NCBI GenBank assembly: GCA_037447655.1 | Contig: JBBHKE010002414.1 | Location: forward strand, 62,001-126,000 | Origin: Zygnema cylindricum | Lineage: Eukaryota; Streptophyta; Zygnematophyceae; Zygnematales; Zygnemataceae | Direction: 5' to 3' | Length of the DNA: 64,000 nucleotides | Part shown: piece by piece, positions 12,410 through 24,068 of the stretch | How positions within the stretch are numbered: position 1 is the first letter of the stretch | Layout of the letters: every line of letters starts with the position of its first letter | Position numbers and translations under genes: made by a program | The notes under the pieces: model-generated | The model's database searches: none | What the model was told of the DNA's origin: nothing | The model's input: only the letters and a program-made list of their open reading frames with translations

Positions 12410-15400
12410 TTACACTGCCCCAGTTCGTCGCACTGCAAATGTTTCCAGAAACAGCTTAGCGCTGTTCATTTCCGCCTTTTTCCGCGACCGATCCCACTTG
12501 TGTTCTGTTGCCAATAATTCAATGACACGTGGCAAAGCATGATATGCCGCCTCAGTGTCGAGAAACGCTAACCGAGACCGACGAGCAATAAAGTCTACTG
12601 CCGACTCACAATACTCATGTCGGGCACAGAAGGCAACTTCTGCTTCCAAGAATGGGTACCCATGAGCCAATTTCTTTCCCAACTTCTCATTCTGTCCAAA
12701 CATCCATACAAGAGAAAATACACAATCGTCAATATCCCATCACCTGTATGTCAGTTATTAAGTTATTGAAGATAAAGGTGATAACAAACTCAGAAAGTAA
12801 CAGGATTTAAACACAAAAGGACAACAATTATTTCACAGACACAGTATATAGCACACCTTTTCCAAGAATTTTTCCAATACCTTTTACAAGTTCCTGAAAG
12901 AAAATATTATGGGTTTTGCATGGCAATCCTTGACCTCATATCTGACTTCAAGTTGATACTATGCAAACTGATACGGTTGACGACAAGAATCGAAAGTCAA
13001 AGGAAAGATGTGAACTTTTGCAAAACAGGTGTTTCAGCCCACAAAATTGAACAGCATAAAGTTGGACCCTGAACAAGACAGTAACATTACCAGAATGCTT
13101 TTGATAATAGCTATCATCACTGAATAATTAATACTATAGGTTATAATAACAAAATCTGACGTTGTTTGCCCGCAATATGCGAGTTTTCTGAGAAATTTTC
13201 CTGTTGTGACACGCAATTAAATAAAGGTCATTATGTCACACTGATTCGCACATTTTGAACATATATTGAGATTACCCCTCACTTTCGGTGAATGGGATGA
13301 AAATACTGCCCATCGTGTTAGTGTTGATAACACCAATTTGGCTGCGACTTTTTTCTGATAAAAAACCACAAAATGTGTTTTTTTACACTATTTAAGAGTG
13401 TGAACCACTAGTCCCCACGTCTCCCTGTAAATTAATATGATACAGCTTAATCCCATATTTCCACAAATAATTCCTTTACACTAACATCAATGGGTAGTGT
13501 ACCTGTGCAATAGTGGCCACTTGTGGAGCCTTTCCTCCATAAGCTCGTGCCAGATGCTTTGCCGTTTCTGTGTCCATCTGTCCTGGGAAAGTATGTCCCC
13601 TGTAAGTTTGCTTCATTCGAACATATTCTTGTGATAAAACTGTGAACAACGCCGGATCATATTCTTCTGCCCCAGTCAAGGGCAAATATTCCGTGATACA
13701 ACGTGTCGCATTTGATAATTTTCCCACTTTGATAGCAGTGTTGACAGCATCTTCTGCCATACTGCCAAGGAAAATACAGCACAGTATTAATGCCAACAGC
13801 TCGTAAATCTGGAGGCATAAATGAAACAAGACACGTGACATTTGGATACCCCTAGGACAAGTCTATCTCCATATAAGACCAGAAGAGTTTTTTATATTAT
13901 TATATTTTGTATCAGTTTGCGCCATAGATCTGGAAGAACATAAATCTCCTCAACATCCAAAATACCAAATAGAATTATCGTACCTGCTTGTACAGAATTA
14001 TTTTTTCTAGAGCAAGCTTCCCAAACGCTTTCAATTAGTTGTTTGCGCAAAACATCCCTGCCCACTCACCCTCCCTCCCTCCCGCTCTCCTCCCCCCTTT
14101 CCCTCCTCCCCTCCCTCCCCTCCTCCTCACCCCCCCGCTTCCCCTCCCTCAGGCACAGAACAAACACCTTTGATGCAAAACCAACTTTGAGATTTCTCAC
14201 GTTGTCATATGTTTCTCACCTTCTATACGTTGTCCACTTCCCGCCTGTTATTGTGACCAGCCCATCTGGATCCGTTTCCACCACATGGTCTCGAGAGACA
14301 TTTGCAGTGTCTTTAGCATCGGGATCGACAGCGAGAGGTCGGATACCACTCCAAGCTGAGAGAACATCCTCCCAACGGACCTGTCTTCCAGAAAGTATAA
14401 AATTGATCCGGTTAGTATTGTAAGTCAGCAAGAAGTTCTGGATGTAACTTTCTCGCAGATAAAATTCTCTTGCAGTTTACAGGAATCTACACAATGATAC
14501 AATCTGAATTGAAACGTACCTTTTTGCGCAAACATTCTTATGCAATAACAGACATGTTAGACAAAAAAGCTTAAAAATTGCTTATTGTCCCTTTATGCTA
14601 ATGAAACAGACACAAAATTGAAGGACAACGCCATTCTAGAGTAGTAACCACCCAGCTTCAGCGACATTATAGAGGTTTTGCACTCAACCAGGATGGAATA
14701 CATGTAGAGAAAAGACGAAAGACCAACCTTGATGTTCAAGTAATCGCCAATGGCCTCCAAAATAAAAGCAATCTCCTCTTCACGTGGTTCCGGTAGCATG
14801 GTAAGGTCAGTGGAGGAGTCAGTAGTACCAGCAACTGTGCGCCCCAGCCATGGCAGCATGAAGACCACACGGCCATCTTTTGTCTTTGGAACAATAAGCC
14901 CCATTGCTTGAGAAGAGTAGTAGTCAGGCAGTACTACATGTACTCCAGAAGATGGTGAAATCAAGGGAGCCGCATCTTTATTGGACATACGCCGCAAACT
15001 GCAACGATTAGAGGAAGAAATCAATGAAGCGGGCATAAGAAAAAAACTTTATTGTGCACAGTTATATGGCATAAATCCCATTAAAAATGAGGAATGCCAG
15101 AAAGCAGGAGAGGAGGTGGCAGAAACACTTTCCTTTTGAAGCATTTTTTTTCCTGAGGCATATATCAACAAGACTAAGCATTTACAAGCCTTTGACCACT
15201 TCAGAGGAGATCGCAATTATGAAGAAGCACAAACCAAGATCGCTAGTATCACTACCAAGAAACTTTGTATTGAAAATAACATCTCCTTTGGCTTCGCATA
15301 TTCATTCAATTAACATCTAAAACACAAACCAATGCAGAGATAATATGAAAGCTAAGAAGGTAAAAACTTCCAAGATCAGGATAATATCTTCGCATTTGAA

Positions 15401-17848
15401 ATCATTAGTAATAGGGTATTGTACAGAAGATAACTCCTCATCCGTGATCAATTCCCATCAGAATGTTAAGACCGGCAATGAAATTATCATTGCTTGTCCT
15501 TAGAGATAGAACAACTTTAAGTTCTTGGAAATCCACATCCAGTGTCAAAAATAAGACATTTACCAAAGATACCAATGTACATCACTGTATGCCAAGAAAA
15601 ACCACAAAACAAAAGTCAGCCAAATTGGAAACAATCTCCGCACCTATCACTGAAGGGACCTGTGGCATTCACAACCACTTTGGCATGTACATCCATCCGA
15701 TTCCCATCAAATTTGTCCTCCACTACAGCCCCTGAGACTTTGCCTGTCGCTTCATCCTTCATCAGCGTCAATACCTCCGCGTGATTTACAGTCACAACTC
15801 CTGCCCGGGCAGCAGTGGTGGCAAGTGCCACATTCATTCGTGCATCGTCCATTTGGCCATCATAGTACACAACGGTGCCCTTTAGACTTCTCCCATCTGC
15901 ACGTGACAATAATAACCCTCCCTTATCAATAAAGCATAACTCGTGTGCAAGTCCTAATGTGGAACAACAGGGTTACTTCGCTTACAAGTTTCCAAATATT
16001 TGTTTTGCGGAAAAGCATGCAACATTACATATGCACTTTCTTCAACTGACATGCTTCGATGTACATTTATAAGGCGTGCCTTAGTCATGCTCTTGTCCAT
16101 AATTTTACAAGCAAATTTTAACAATCATTTGTACCTTCGAAGGAGTTTAGTGGAAAAAACAATGTGAGTCCTTACCTGACAGGCTTTTGGCCAAAGTTGG
16201 AAAGAGCTCAAGTGACTCCTTTGCAGAACAAAAACGTGAGACGTGCAAAACCGATCTACCAGCAACAAGGTCGTAAGCTTTAAGCCCCGCCCAATAATAG
16301 GGCACCTCCCACCAAGAGTAGCACGGTGTCATGGTTGGAAGAGGTTTGCTCAAGTGTGGCGCGTTTTTCAATATATGTCCCCTCTCAGCTAAAGCATGGA
16401 AAACAAGCTTCAGCTGTCCAAGGTCTTGCTGAAACACAGCTTTTTCCAGGTACCGTACACCTGACCGTTCAAAGGAAACAAATCTTGCAACAGATCAAAA
16501 GCTTTTCCGGATTAAAGGCTCGAAAGATATTCTGCCGTTTCTGGAAATACAAATGAAAAATTCTGCTCTCAAGTTTAAATATGCAAAGTATTTGGTAAAT
16601 ATCAAAGGCTTTTTTTTAAAGAGCTAGTCTCTACTTTGAAACAAAAGCAGTTTGGTACTTTATCGCACTTCAGAAGATTATAGAGAGCCTCCAAGGAAAG
16701 ATGGGAATCTGACCAGAGGAAGCCTCTCAGCTATTTATGTCTCCATATTAATGTTTTGCACCAAGATGGGGAAAGAATTGATAACTTTCAGCCAACTTCA
16801 TTGAACGAGCTAGCGCTAAGCTACCCAATTAGACACAAAAAATCTTGATGTGAATTACACAAAACTGCCTTATTTGTAAATTGTACATCGTGTGTGGTCC
16901 ATGCTAATGCCTTGGCATGAATCGAACTATCAGAGGCCGCAATTAATATGGACTGTACAATTCTGCAATTTTCTCTTTCTTCCTCCTATAACCACTCACC
17001 TCCGTGGACGAGCTTTGTGCTCCGAGAAGAAGTTCCGGCGCCAAAATCTTCTCTCTCCACTAGGGCTACCCTGAGGCCCCTGGTGGCTGCATCCACTGCC
17101 ACTCCCGTGCCCGTCGCGCCGCCGCCAATGACGAGAATGTCAAATGAGCTGGCAGTGGAGCTGCCTGCCAATGCTGCCATCTGGACCTTTCTGGAAGGGA
17201 CATCATCGCTTAAATCTGCAAGAATGCCAGAATTTGATGCCACTGCGATGATTAGGCGCTCTCTTTTAAGAGGTGGATAAAGTAATTGACGATTGTTTAT
17301 ATACAGCTGTCTATACAAACAGTTTCCAGAACTGAGCCACGTGTATTTGACTCTAAAAGAGTGTCTTTTTCTAACTTTCATCCTGGGAGAAGGGAGGAGG
17401 GTGGGAGAGAGGCTGGAGGTAATGGTAAAAAAAGGATGAACAACATGTGAAAAACTACAATAAGTCCCTATTGTTTATCCGAAAATATTGGCATTACCTT
17501 AGCCACATCTTCTCATGGACCACATTTGAACACAAGACAAAAACTAACCAATCAACAAAATTAAAGCTTTCTCTCAGTGAAATGACAAAATATTTTTTGA
17601 AGCGCAGAAAATACTCTTACGAGCACAAACAACAAGAGACGCAACCCATAATTTTTTCCACAGTAACATATGTTTCTTCTACGTTAAACGCACGTTCTAT
17701 ACATGATATACAGTTTTTGTCGATTCTCTGTACACTCACTTGGTAGAGACTTTGGAGGAGGGTGATTGTATCCCCCTGGAATAGCAGCAGCAGCAGTCAA
17801 AACAGCCAAACCTCCAATAGCAGCTCCTCGAAGAAGAAAGCGAGACAT
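12410..17848 (-). CDS. FAD-dependent glycerol-3-phosphate dehydrogenase, mitochondrial (SDP6/GPD2-like)
   Basis: Oxidises glycerol 3-phosphate to dihydroxyacetone phosphate at the inner mitochondrial membrane and passes electrons to ubiquinone. Minus-strand exons are 17848-17740, 17215-17000, 16460-16176, 15896-15644, 14998-14728, 14380-14220, 13761-13503 and 12691-12410. The total is 1836 nt and 611 aa, close to the plant enzyme length. The N-terminus [20 protein letters not shown] has a basic start and a hydrophobic stretch, fitting a mitochondrial signal or anchor. The FAD motif [20 protein letters not shown] is at about residues 63-82, followed by [21 protein letters not shown]. Further conserved blocks are [68 protein letters not shown] and HPF-type [18 protein letters not shown]. 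One donor is GTGCGG and another GTTGGT; the rest are canonical. Intron 7 contains a MITE remnant. The stop is TAA. Confidence 0.95.
13320..13495 (-). mobile_element. Stowaway-like MITE remnant in intron 7 of the dehydrogenase gene
   Basis: Shows GTTGATAACACCAATTTGGC, a central CCCCACGTCTCCCTG followed by TAAATTAATATGATA, and TTTACACTAACATC near its end. These match the interior of the MITE family seen intact at 62997-63630, in reverse orientation. It ends only a few bases from the exon 7 donor at 13502. Confidence 0.45.
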
Positions 17849-18892
17849 GACTACCTTTCGCTAAGTCTGATTTCTAAGAACACAGACGACTGCAGCTATT
17901 GGAGACGCTGAAAAGCTGATTTCAAAGAATTTGGAATACCTTATGAGCTAACAGCTTTTAAAAACCTTTCCGGACGAAAAACTGGCAAAATAGGTGGAAG
18001 CGCAGTTTGATTGAGGAAGTTGACTGGGCATACATAAAGATGAGTTGAGTCACTGAAACAACAATGAATAAACTCAGTAAAATTCAAAACAAAAATACAA
18101 CCAACTTCTCTTCCAAAGCAATTGCAAACTAATTCCTTTAAAATTCAGCAATCCTATCTTGCTTGCGGCCATAGTCAGATTGCAAGACCAAAGCGTCGTT
18201 CATTCGAATTTCTCATTCTCTGGTTCCTGCTAAGGCAGAGGTCTATTTCATCCCTCGCTATCTCTCATATTGATCGCCTATTGAAACCTGCAATGTTTCT
18301 ACCGGCGGAAGAGGCGGTGTAGCAGGTTTACAAAAAAAAAAAAGAGCTGGTGGAATCTCCGCTGAGTGAATGGGCGAACCTTAGTGGGGACCATTGGTGG
18401 GCACCAACAAATAGGCAAGCAGCCAAGGCTGCACTTTTTAGGGTTACACTTGCGCGTCATTTAGACACGTGGCCTTGCCACGTCGCTTGGGTACTTTTAT
18501 GACAATCGAATGTAGATCATTACCGTTTTCATCCACACCGTTCGTTGGATGTGCTTTCCGATACCGTAGTGCCGATCTGCCAGAAAACCTTGGAAAACCA
18601 AGCACCTGAATTTAGTATGGTCCAGACCAGGTGTCGTGACTTGTGAAAGGTTGACTGGTTGCCGATTGCTTATGAGGCAACATCTCGTCCGTCGAAATCC
18701 TATACGAAAATTACGATGTTGCAATAGGGGTCTGAGCTCTGAAGTTCTGAACTCCGAAGTCAACTCTGAACTCCGAAGGTTTCGAAGACCAGACTTCCCA
18801 GGCAGACAGCCTTCAAAATATGTCAGCGTGGCTACCAGGGTCTATGGAGGCTATGTCTGGGTCCATAAAACTGCGGTACAAGATTTAAGTGA
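17849..18892. other. Upstream region of the dehydrogenase gene
   Basis: No gene supported. Presumably contains the promoter of the minus-strand dehydrogenase gene. 18725-18780 has a short direct repeat of the CTGAACTCCGAAG word. Confidence 0.4.
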
Positions 18893-19859
18893 GGGTACTT
18901 TCGCATGTGCTAAAGTTACAGTTATTTTCTGTCGTTTTTCTCCAAAACTTAGAAAAAAGCGAGAAAATCAGCACCCGTACCAGAAAATTGAAATTACCGC
19001 CGTACAAGTTGCGTTACCTTGAAACTTTACATATACTGGAGTTTGTCGTTTAGCGCGATGCAGTTTGTCGTCTAGCACATTTCGACCCACTTTCGCATCC
19101 TTTCAACTCATCTTCAAACTTTATATAAAATCACCTCGCGAGGTGATTTTAAAAAAAGTTCCATGAGGTGAGCGAATAGGCAGATGCTGTCACACGTGTC
19201 GGAAGTTTTTGACAATTTTGGTGCCCGTAGTACGAAAAAAAAAACCCACTGCACGTTTTCAGCCTGTGCGTGACTTTTTTCCGTGCGCTTTTTTCCGTAC
19301 AAGAGCCGTGGAGGTGGTCTCGACCAACGGACGCCATTTCGCAAAAGCGAAGTCCATGAAAGCGCCTCTCTCTCTCTCTCTCTCGCTCGCACTACCGCGT
19401 CTATCTCACAATTCTTGCAATGAAAAACGTCAATAATGGTATCAAATGAAAGATCTCTAAAAACGATATACACAAGTTGCGTTTGGGCGTGTTTTGATGG
19501 CAAGTAGAGTGAGAAAATACTAGAAAACAAATTTGGGAAACCATGGCGGAAATTTTAGAATTTGTGACGTCGACGCTGTCATAATTTGAGCGTGACGTCA
19601 AAATGTCACAAACCCTAAACATCTACAATGTCACAGGTAGCTAGCGGCCTACAACCGTCACTAATTTGTAAACGTCATCAAGTCTCGTGAGTTTTGTAGT
19701 CGTTTACAACCATCACAAATTACACCTATGTCTACCTCCGTCACAATCTAAAGTAACGACTTCATTTCTTTACATACGAATGCTCTGCAAGTAGTACAAA
19801 GAATCTTCGCTAAATACAAAGTTACAAGACTAAAGTTTAGGTTACATGCGAAAGTACCC
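18893..19859. mobile_element. PIF/Harbinger-like MITE, copy B
   Basis: Terminal inverted repeats are GGGTACTTTCGCATGT (left) and ACATGCGAAAGTACCC (right), a perfect 16-bp match. The flanks are TGA and TAA, an imperfect 3-bp target. Internally it shares AAACTT-rich and TTTCGACCCACT-TCATCTT segments with the 39317 copy. A perfect 24-bp palindrome lies at 19127-19150. No transposase frame is present. Confidence 0.7.
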
Positions 19860-20179
19860 TAAGTGTAAATATACACTACAATACCAATCATTATTACTTT
19901 ATTAGAGTTAGGAAATTGTTAGAGTTAACATTTCACAAATATATTGTAGTTAACCATCGATGTCTCATTCGTACGGATTTTGACATTTTTACGAATTTTC
20001 GTTATTTTATATAGATCTTAAACCTTTCGTAAAATGCGTATAGTTTTCCTACGGACTATATGTACGATATTAATGTACGGAAATATTCAAATAAAGGGTT
20101 GAACTTGCTCCGTGAATCGCTATTAAAGTTAAACTCTATTTTGGGTTAAAGCCCTGAAGCCAACAAAAAGTCAAAAACT

Positions 20180-20744
20180 ACGCTAATTTATACACACCTA
20201 ACACTAATTTGGATGTAGCCGCGATAGTCTATGTTCACATGTTCGACGCTTGAACATGCGAGAACATGTTCTCGCGATTCGCCCTCATCTTTACGACCGT
20301 GATTCAAATTCGAGTGCTCTTTTCATAGCGGCGCACTCAATTTCCTTTGTCGACGCCTTTATCTGACGCTTATTCTATACGTCTGTAGAAAAATAATGAG
20401 CATTTTTCGTACGAACTGATTCATTTTTTACACTACACTATTTAAATAAATCAAAATTGGAGCAATTAACGCTAATTATACAAAACCTATAGTACCTACT
20501 CACATATTCGACACTTAAACATGTGCGAACAAGTTTTTGTGATTTTCCTTCGTTTTTATGACTTGGAATCAAATCTGAGTACGCTTTTCCGTGGCGACGC
20601 ACACAATTTCCCCTATCGACGCCGCTACTTAACACTTATTTTGTACGTCTGTACGAAATAATAAATAATTTTAGTACAAGCTGACAGAATTCCTACATTC
20701 CACCTTTTAAAAGCAGTCGAAGTTGGAGTAGCGAACGCTAATTA
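20180..20744. repeat. Diverged tandem duplication, two units of about 270-290 bp
   Basis: Both units start ACGCTAATT (20180 and 20469) and share, in order, CACAT-TTCGACACTT/GCTTGAACATG, GATTTTC/GATTCGCC, TCAAAT-GAGTACGCTTTT, CGACGC-CACACAATTTCC and GTACGTCTGTA-GAAAATAAT. A third ACGCTAATT closes unit 2 at 20735. There is no coding sequence. Confidence 0.65.
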
Positions 20745-21400
20745 AAAAGTATGCGTAATAACGTAAAAAATAAATAAATCTGATTGAGTTGTAGTAGCAT
20801 TTTTTATTAGATGTTTTTATATTTTTTATTTTAGTATAAAGTCAAAGTCGGTCAATGCATTTTGTAAAGTTTTGAATTTTGTTTCATGCACATATTCGTT
20901 ATTTTTTGGGTGTTTCATGCATGCGTTTTATGCGCATGAGACATCTATGTAGTTAACTACACTCGTTTATGTTTGGCAACGTGGCACATTCTGGGTCATT
21001 TCAACTAGAATGTGAGTTAGAACTTAACTAAACATTGTTCGTAACCTTTAATAATTTTGGGTCTTATAAACATTAAACTAAATTGATGGTAAATTTTATA
21101 AAAAATTGGAGAATTTATGCGATTTACAAGCGCATATTATTAACAATATAAACTACTTTAAGCGCAAGCAACAAAAAACATAGCAATGTGATACATATGC
21201 ATGAATCCCATATCAGATATCTCACGTTCATCCACTCCCGGACACTCCAACTTTAATTGTTATTAGCGTCAATGTTTTTTTTGCCACTTAAAACATCTTT
21301 TCTCCGTACACACATGTTGGATTTTCAGTTTGAGACCGCCAATCGGAAGGTGAGAATGTTACCTTTCAATCGCAACCGTCAGATACACAATCCTACAAAT

Positions 21401-22398
21401 TGGAGAAATATGGTATTTTCTAGGTCAGATGATTGTAAAATAAAATAGGAAAGAAGTAAGGCGACCCCCTTCTCACTCTACTCCTTAGTCCCCATATTTG
21501 TCGCAATCACTATATATTGGAGAGAGAGCTATAACCATGGTTGCATATGTTCTCTAAAGGAGACAAGAAGCAGTTTTGTTAGACTTACCAAAAAGGCTGC
21601 CAAAACCAGGATTTGTTCTTGGTACCTACAATCCGTCAAAGTAGTCGGTAGTCGATAGCTTTGTCCTATAGTCTAGGACTAGTGCTGAGATACATTAGGT
21701 TTGATAACTACTTAAACAAATACACGTAGGTTGTTTCATTAAACGAATAGAACATAGTGAAATGCATGGAGACAGTTGTATTTTAAGTGTCGCACGAAAC
21801 AAATATTGCGAATATTTATTTCAACGGCGTGTATTACAAGCCGATCTAAATCGGACGGCCATGGTGAACGCCGAGATCACGGAATGGACTCTTTGGCGGT
21901 GTATGGGCGTAGAGACACCGAATGACATGTGGCGGTATCACAATGGGTTGAGGAATTTCCGGGGAATATGAAAGTGAGTCGGGACATGATAGGCGTCCAC
22001 GTTATGGCCATGCTGTATAATGGCCGTACAAAAAGTACACCGACACCTGTACTTTTCTCTACGTTACAGTGATTTAGTTGGTGTTATACTTTAGTGGTAG
22101 AGGATTTAGAGAGGGATTTAGGACTTAGGCAAATCTTAGATAGACACCTCTCTCCAAGAGAGCTCCTGTACAAAAGGTCATTTTTGACCATTCATAACTT
22201 ACTACTCAGGGAGCAAATTCAGAGATTCTTTTCGCTATCGACTTAGGGGAGTCTTGTCTTCACAAGGGTGAAGGTGATCAAAGTTTTTGTCTGCCAGGCT
22301 GGCATTTATTTTTGGTGAAACACAAGGGGATCAGGGTTATCCTATAGGCTTCGTGTGAGTTGCCCATTCTGAGGACTTATGGAGGTCTCAGAATTGTA
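21401..22398 (+). repeat. 5' LTR of Copia-3
   Basis: Starts TGGAGAAATATGG, comparable to TGTAGAAATTGATGG at the start of the Copia-1 LTR, and ends CTCAGAATTGTA. It shares long colinear segments with the Copia-1 LTRs (for example TTCATAACTTACTACTCAGG and GCTATCGACTTAGGGGAG). It is about 998 bp and clearly older than the Copia-1 LTR pair. Confidence 0.8.
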
Positions 22399-22414
22399 GG
22401 TTATGGGCCCGCCC
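22399..22414 (+). other. Copia-3 primer-binding site
   Basis: GGTTATGGGCCCGCCC follows the LTR directly. Its first 12 bases are the reverse complement of the initiator tRNA-Met anticodon arm (GGGCCCATAACC in plant initiator tRNA), pointing to priming by a half-tRNA rather than the tRNA 3' end. Confidence 0.75.
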
Positions 22415-22462
22415 TCTAGGGTGCCCATCTTTAATGGAACTAGCTTCATATGCTAGGAGAGT

Positions 22463-22757
22463 ATGATGATAGGAGCTCTATGTGAGAAAAGGTTTTCGAG
22501 GATAGTGAGTGGAGGAGTGAGGCGTCCATCCAGCCTGCGGTATTCCTCTAGGGTTTGAAGGGACCAACTTAACCAAAAAGGCAAAATCGCACTCCACCAG
22601 AGGAGAATGAGGATGGGGAGAGTATTGTGATGGACAAGGGGAAAGAAAAGGAGACAATCACACCGATCGCAACACCTATAGCAACCGAATTGGCTTTCAT
22701 GTCACCTGTTCGGAAAAACAATGAGAGTGATATTGATACATGGGATTACAATAACAT
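22463..22757 (+). pseudogene. Copia-3 gag, 5' part
   Basis: Begins ATGATG and encodes ALCEKRF and IVSGGVRR, matching the N-terminus of Copia-1 gag, then hits a stop. Another frame continues with KGKEKETITPIAT, WAFMSP-like LAFMSP and DTWDYNNMA. It is broken at 22758-22762 (GGCGG) by insertion of Copia-2 and resumes at 35428 with GCGGCAAAACAC. Degenerate. Confidence 0.75.
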
Positions 22758-22762
22758 GGCGG

Positions 22763-23662
22763 TGTTGAAAAGTAAGCAATATTCACTTCTTAATTTAGAC
22801 TATAGAGTGAAGAGAGAGAGAGAGAGAGTCACCATGGCTGCCGCCATAGTCAAAAAGAAATAGGCAGAAAGGCAGACAGATTGATAGATTACCAAAATGT
22901 TGCCCTACCCATTTTAAACGGGTCTGCGAAGTACTTCGTAAACGTTCTCCTAAACCATTACACCGTTGACGAAACAATACACGTATTTAGTTCGTTGTTT
23001 AATTAAAGTGTTACGCGAACGTCACTTTCATTAAAACAAACTAAAATTGACAAAACGACATCTATAATCAAACGGCGCTGCAGACGCGAATCTAACCTTG
23101 TAAAATACATGATCGGACGGACGTCATCGCCCTCGCCGAACCCGAGTGAATCTTTGGCGGCTTTCGAACATAGCCGCACGCTCTGCCACGTGCCTCCACA
23201 TCATTGGACGCCGAATAGGATGGGAGGAGGAACGATGGCTCCCATGATGACAAGTGTCAACAGAATGCCATGTTGTACAATGGCCGTACAAAAAGTACAA
23301 TCGGCCACTGTAGCTTCTTGTACTATACACCCTTTTGATTGGCCTAGGGTAGACTAGTAGGTAGTTGTGAGTAGGAGTTAAGGGACTTAGCATGTTTGAG
23401 GCGCCTCTCTCCAGGTGACCTTTTGTATTTATAGGCCATCTTTGGCCAGCCATAACTTACTGCTCAGGGGAGCAAATTCACTAATTTTTTTTGCGTTTGA
23501 CTCAAGGGAGTCCTGCCCTCACATGGGTAAGGCTGGTTAGAATATTTTTGTGCCTGGGCGGCACGACACTTTTTCTTTGGGAAAGTGTTAGGGGCAAATA
23601 TTATCCTAGAGGCTTTACATAGGGTGCACATTCTGTGGGTTAATGGAGACCACATTATTTCA
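22763..23662 (+). repeat. 5' LTR of Copia-2
   Basis: TGTTGAAAAG...TTTCA. Contains a GAGAGAGAGA run, GTCACCATGGCTGCCGCCAT, and GCCATAACTTACTGCTCAGG. It aligns end to end with 34530-35427. Confidence 0.9.
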
Positions 23663-23678
23663 GGTTATGGGCCCACCC
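23663..23678 (+). other. Copia-2 primer-binding site
   Basis: GGTTATGGGCCCACCC directly follows the 5' LTR. Fifteen bases (GGTTATGGGCCCACC) complement the anticodon stem and loop of plant initiator tRNA-Met, the longest match of the three elements here. Confidence 0.8.
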
Positions 23679-24068
23679 TATAGGATGCCCATATTTAATA
23701 GATCAAACTTTCTTTATTAGGAAATGATGATGGAGGGAGAACATTTTGAGAAGCACCTATGGGGCATAGTGTCCGGGCAAATTGGATGTCCACCCCCCGG
23801 AACACGTTTTATGGCACCTCCACCACTACAGCCACCATCACGAACGATGACGAGGAAGGGGAGGAAATAATCATAGAAGGAGAAAAAGGAGGAGTTACTT
23901 CTCGAGGGAATCCATTGTCAAGGACGATATTGGCAGCAACACAACTTGCAATAGTGACAGGGAGTCAGGCCGAACGGTCACAATATTAAAATTGGAACTA
24001 TAAAGACAAGGTGGCTAAGCTCATAATTCTGAAAAGTGTAATGAAAGGTATTGCTATTCCCCTTATGA

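Noticed and set aside
12857-12893. Exon-like segment (acceptor CTTTCAG, peptide [12 protein letters not shown]) in intron 7 of the dehydrogenase gene.
   Set aside because: It is 37 nt, so including it would shift the frame. Direct splicing of exon 7 to exon 8 gives a conserved [16 protein letters not shown] join of the right length.
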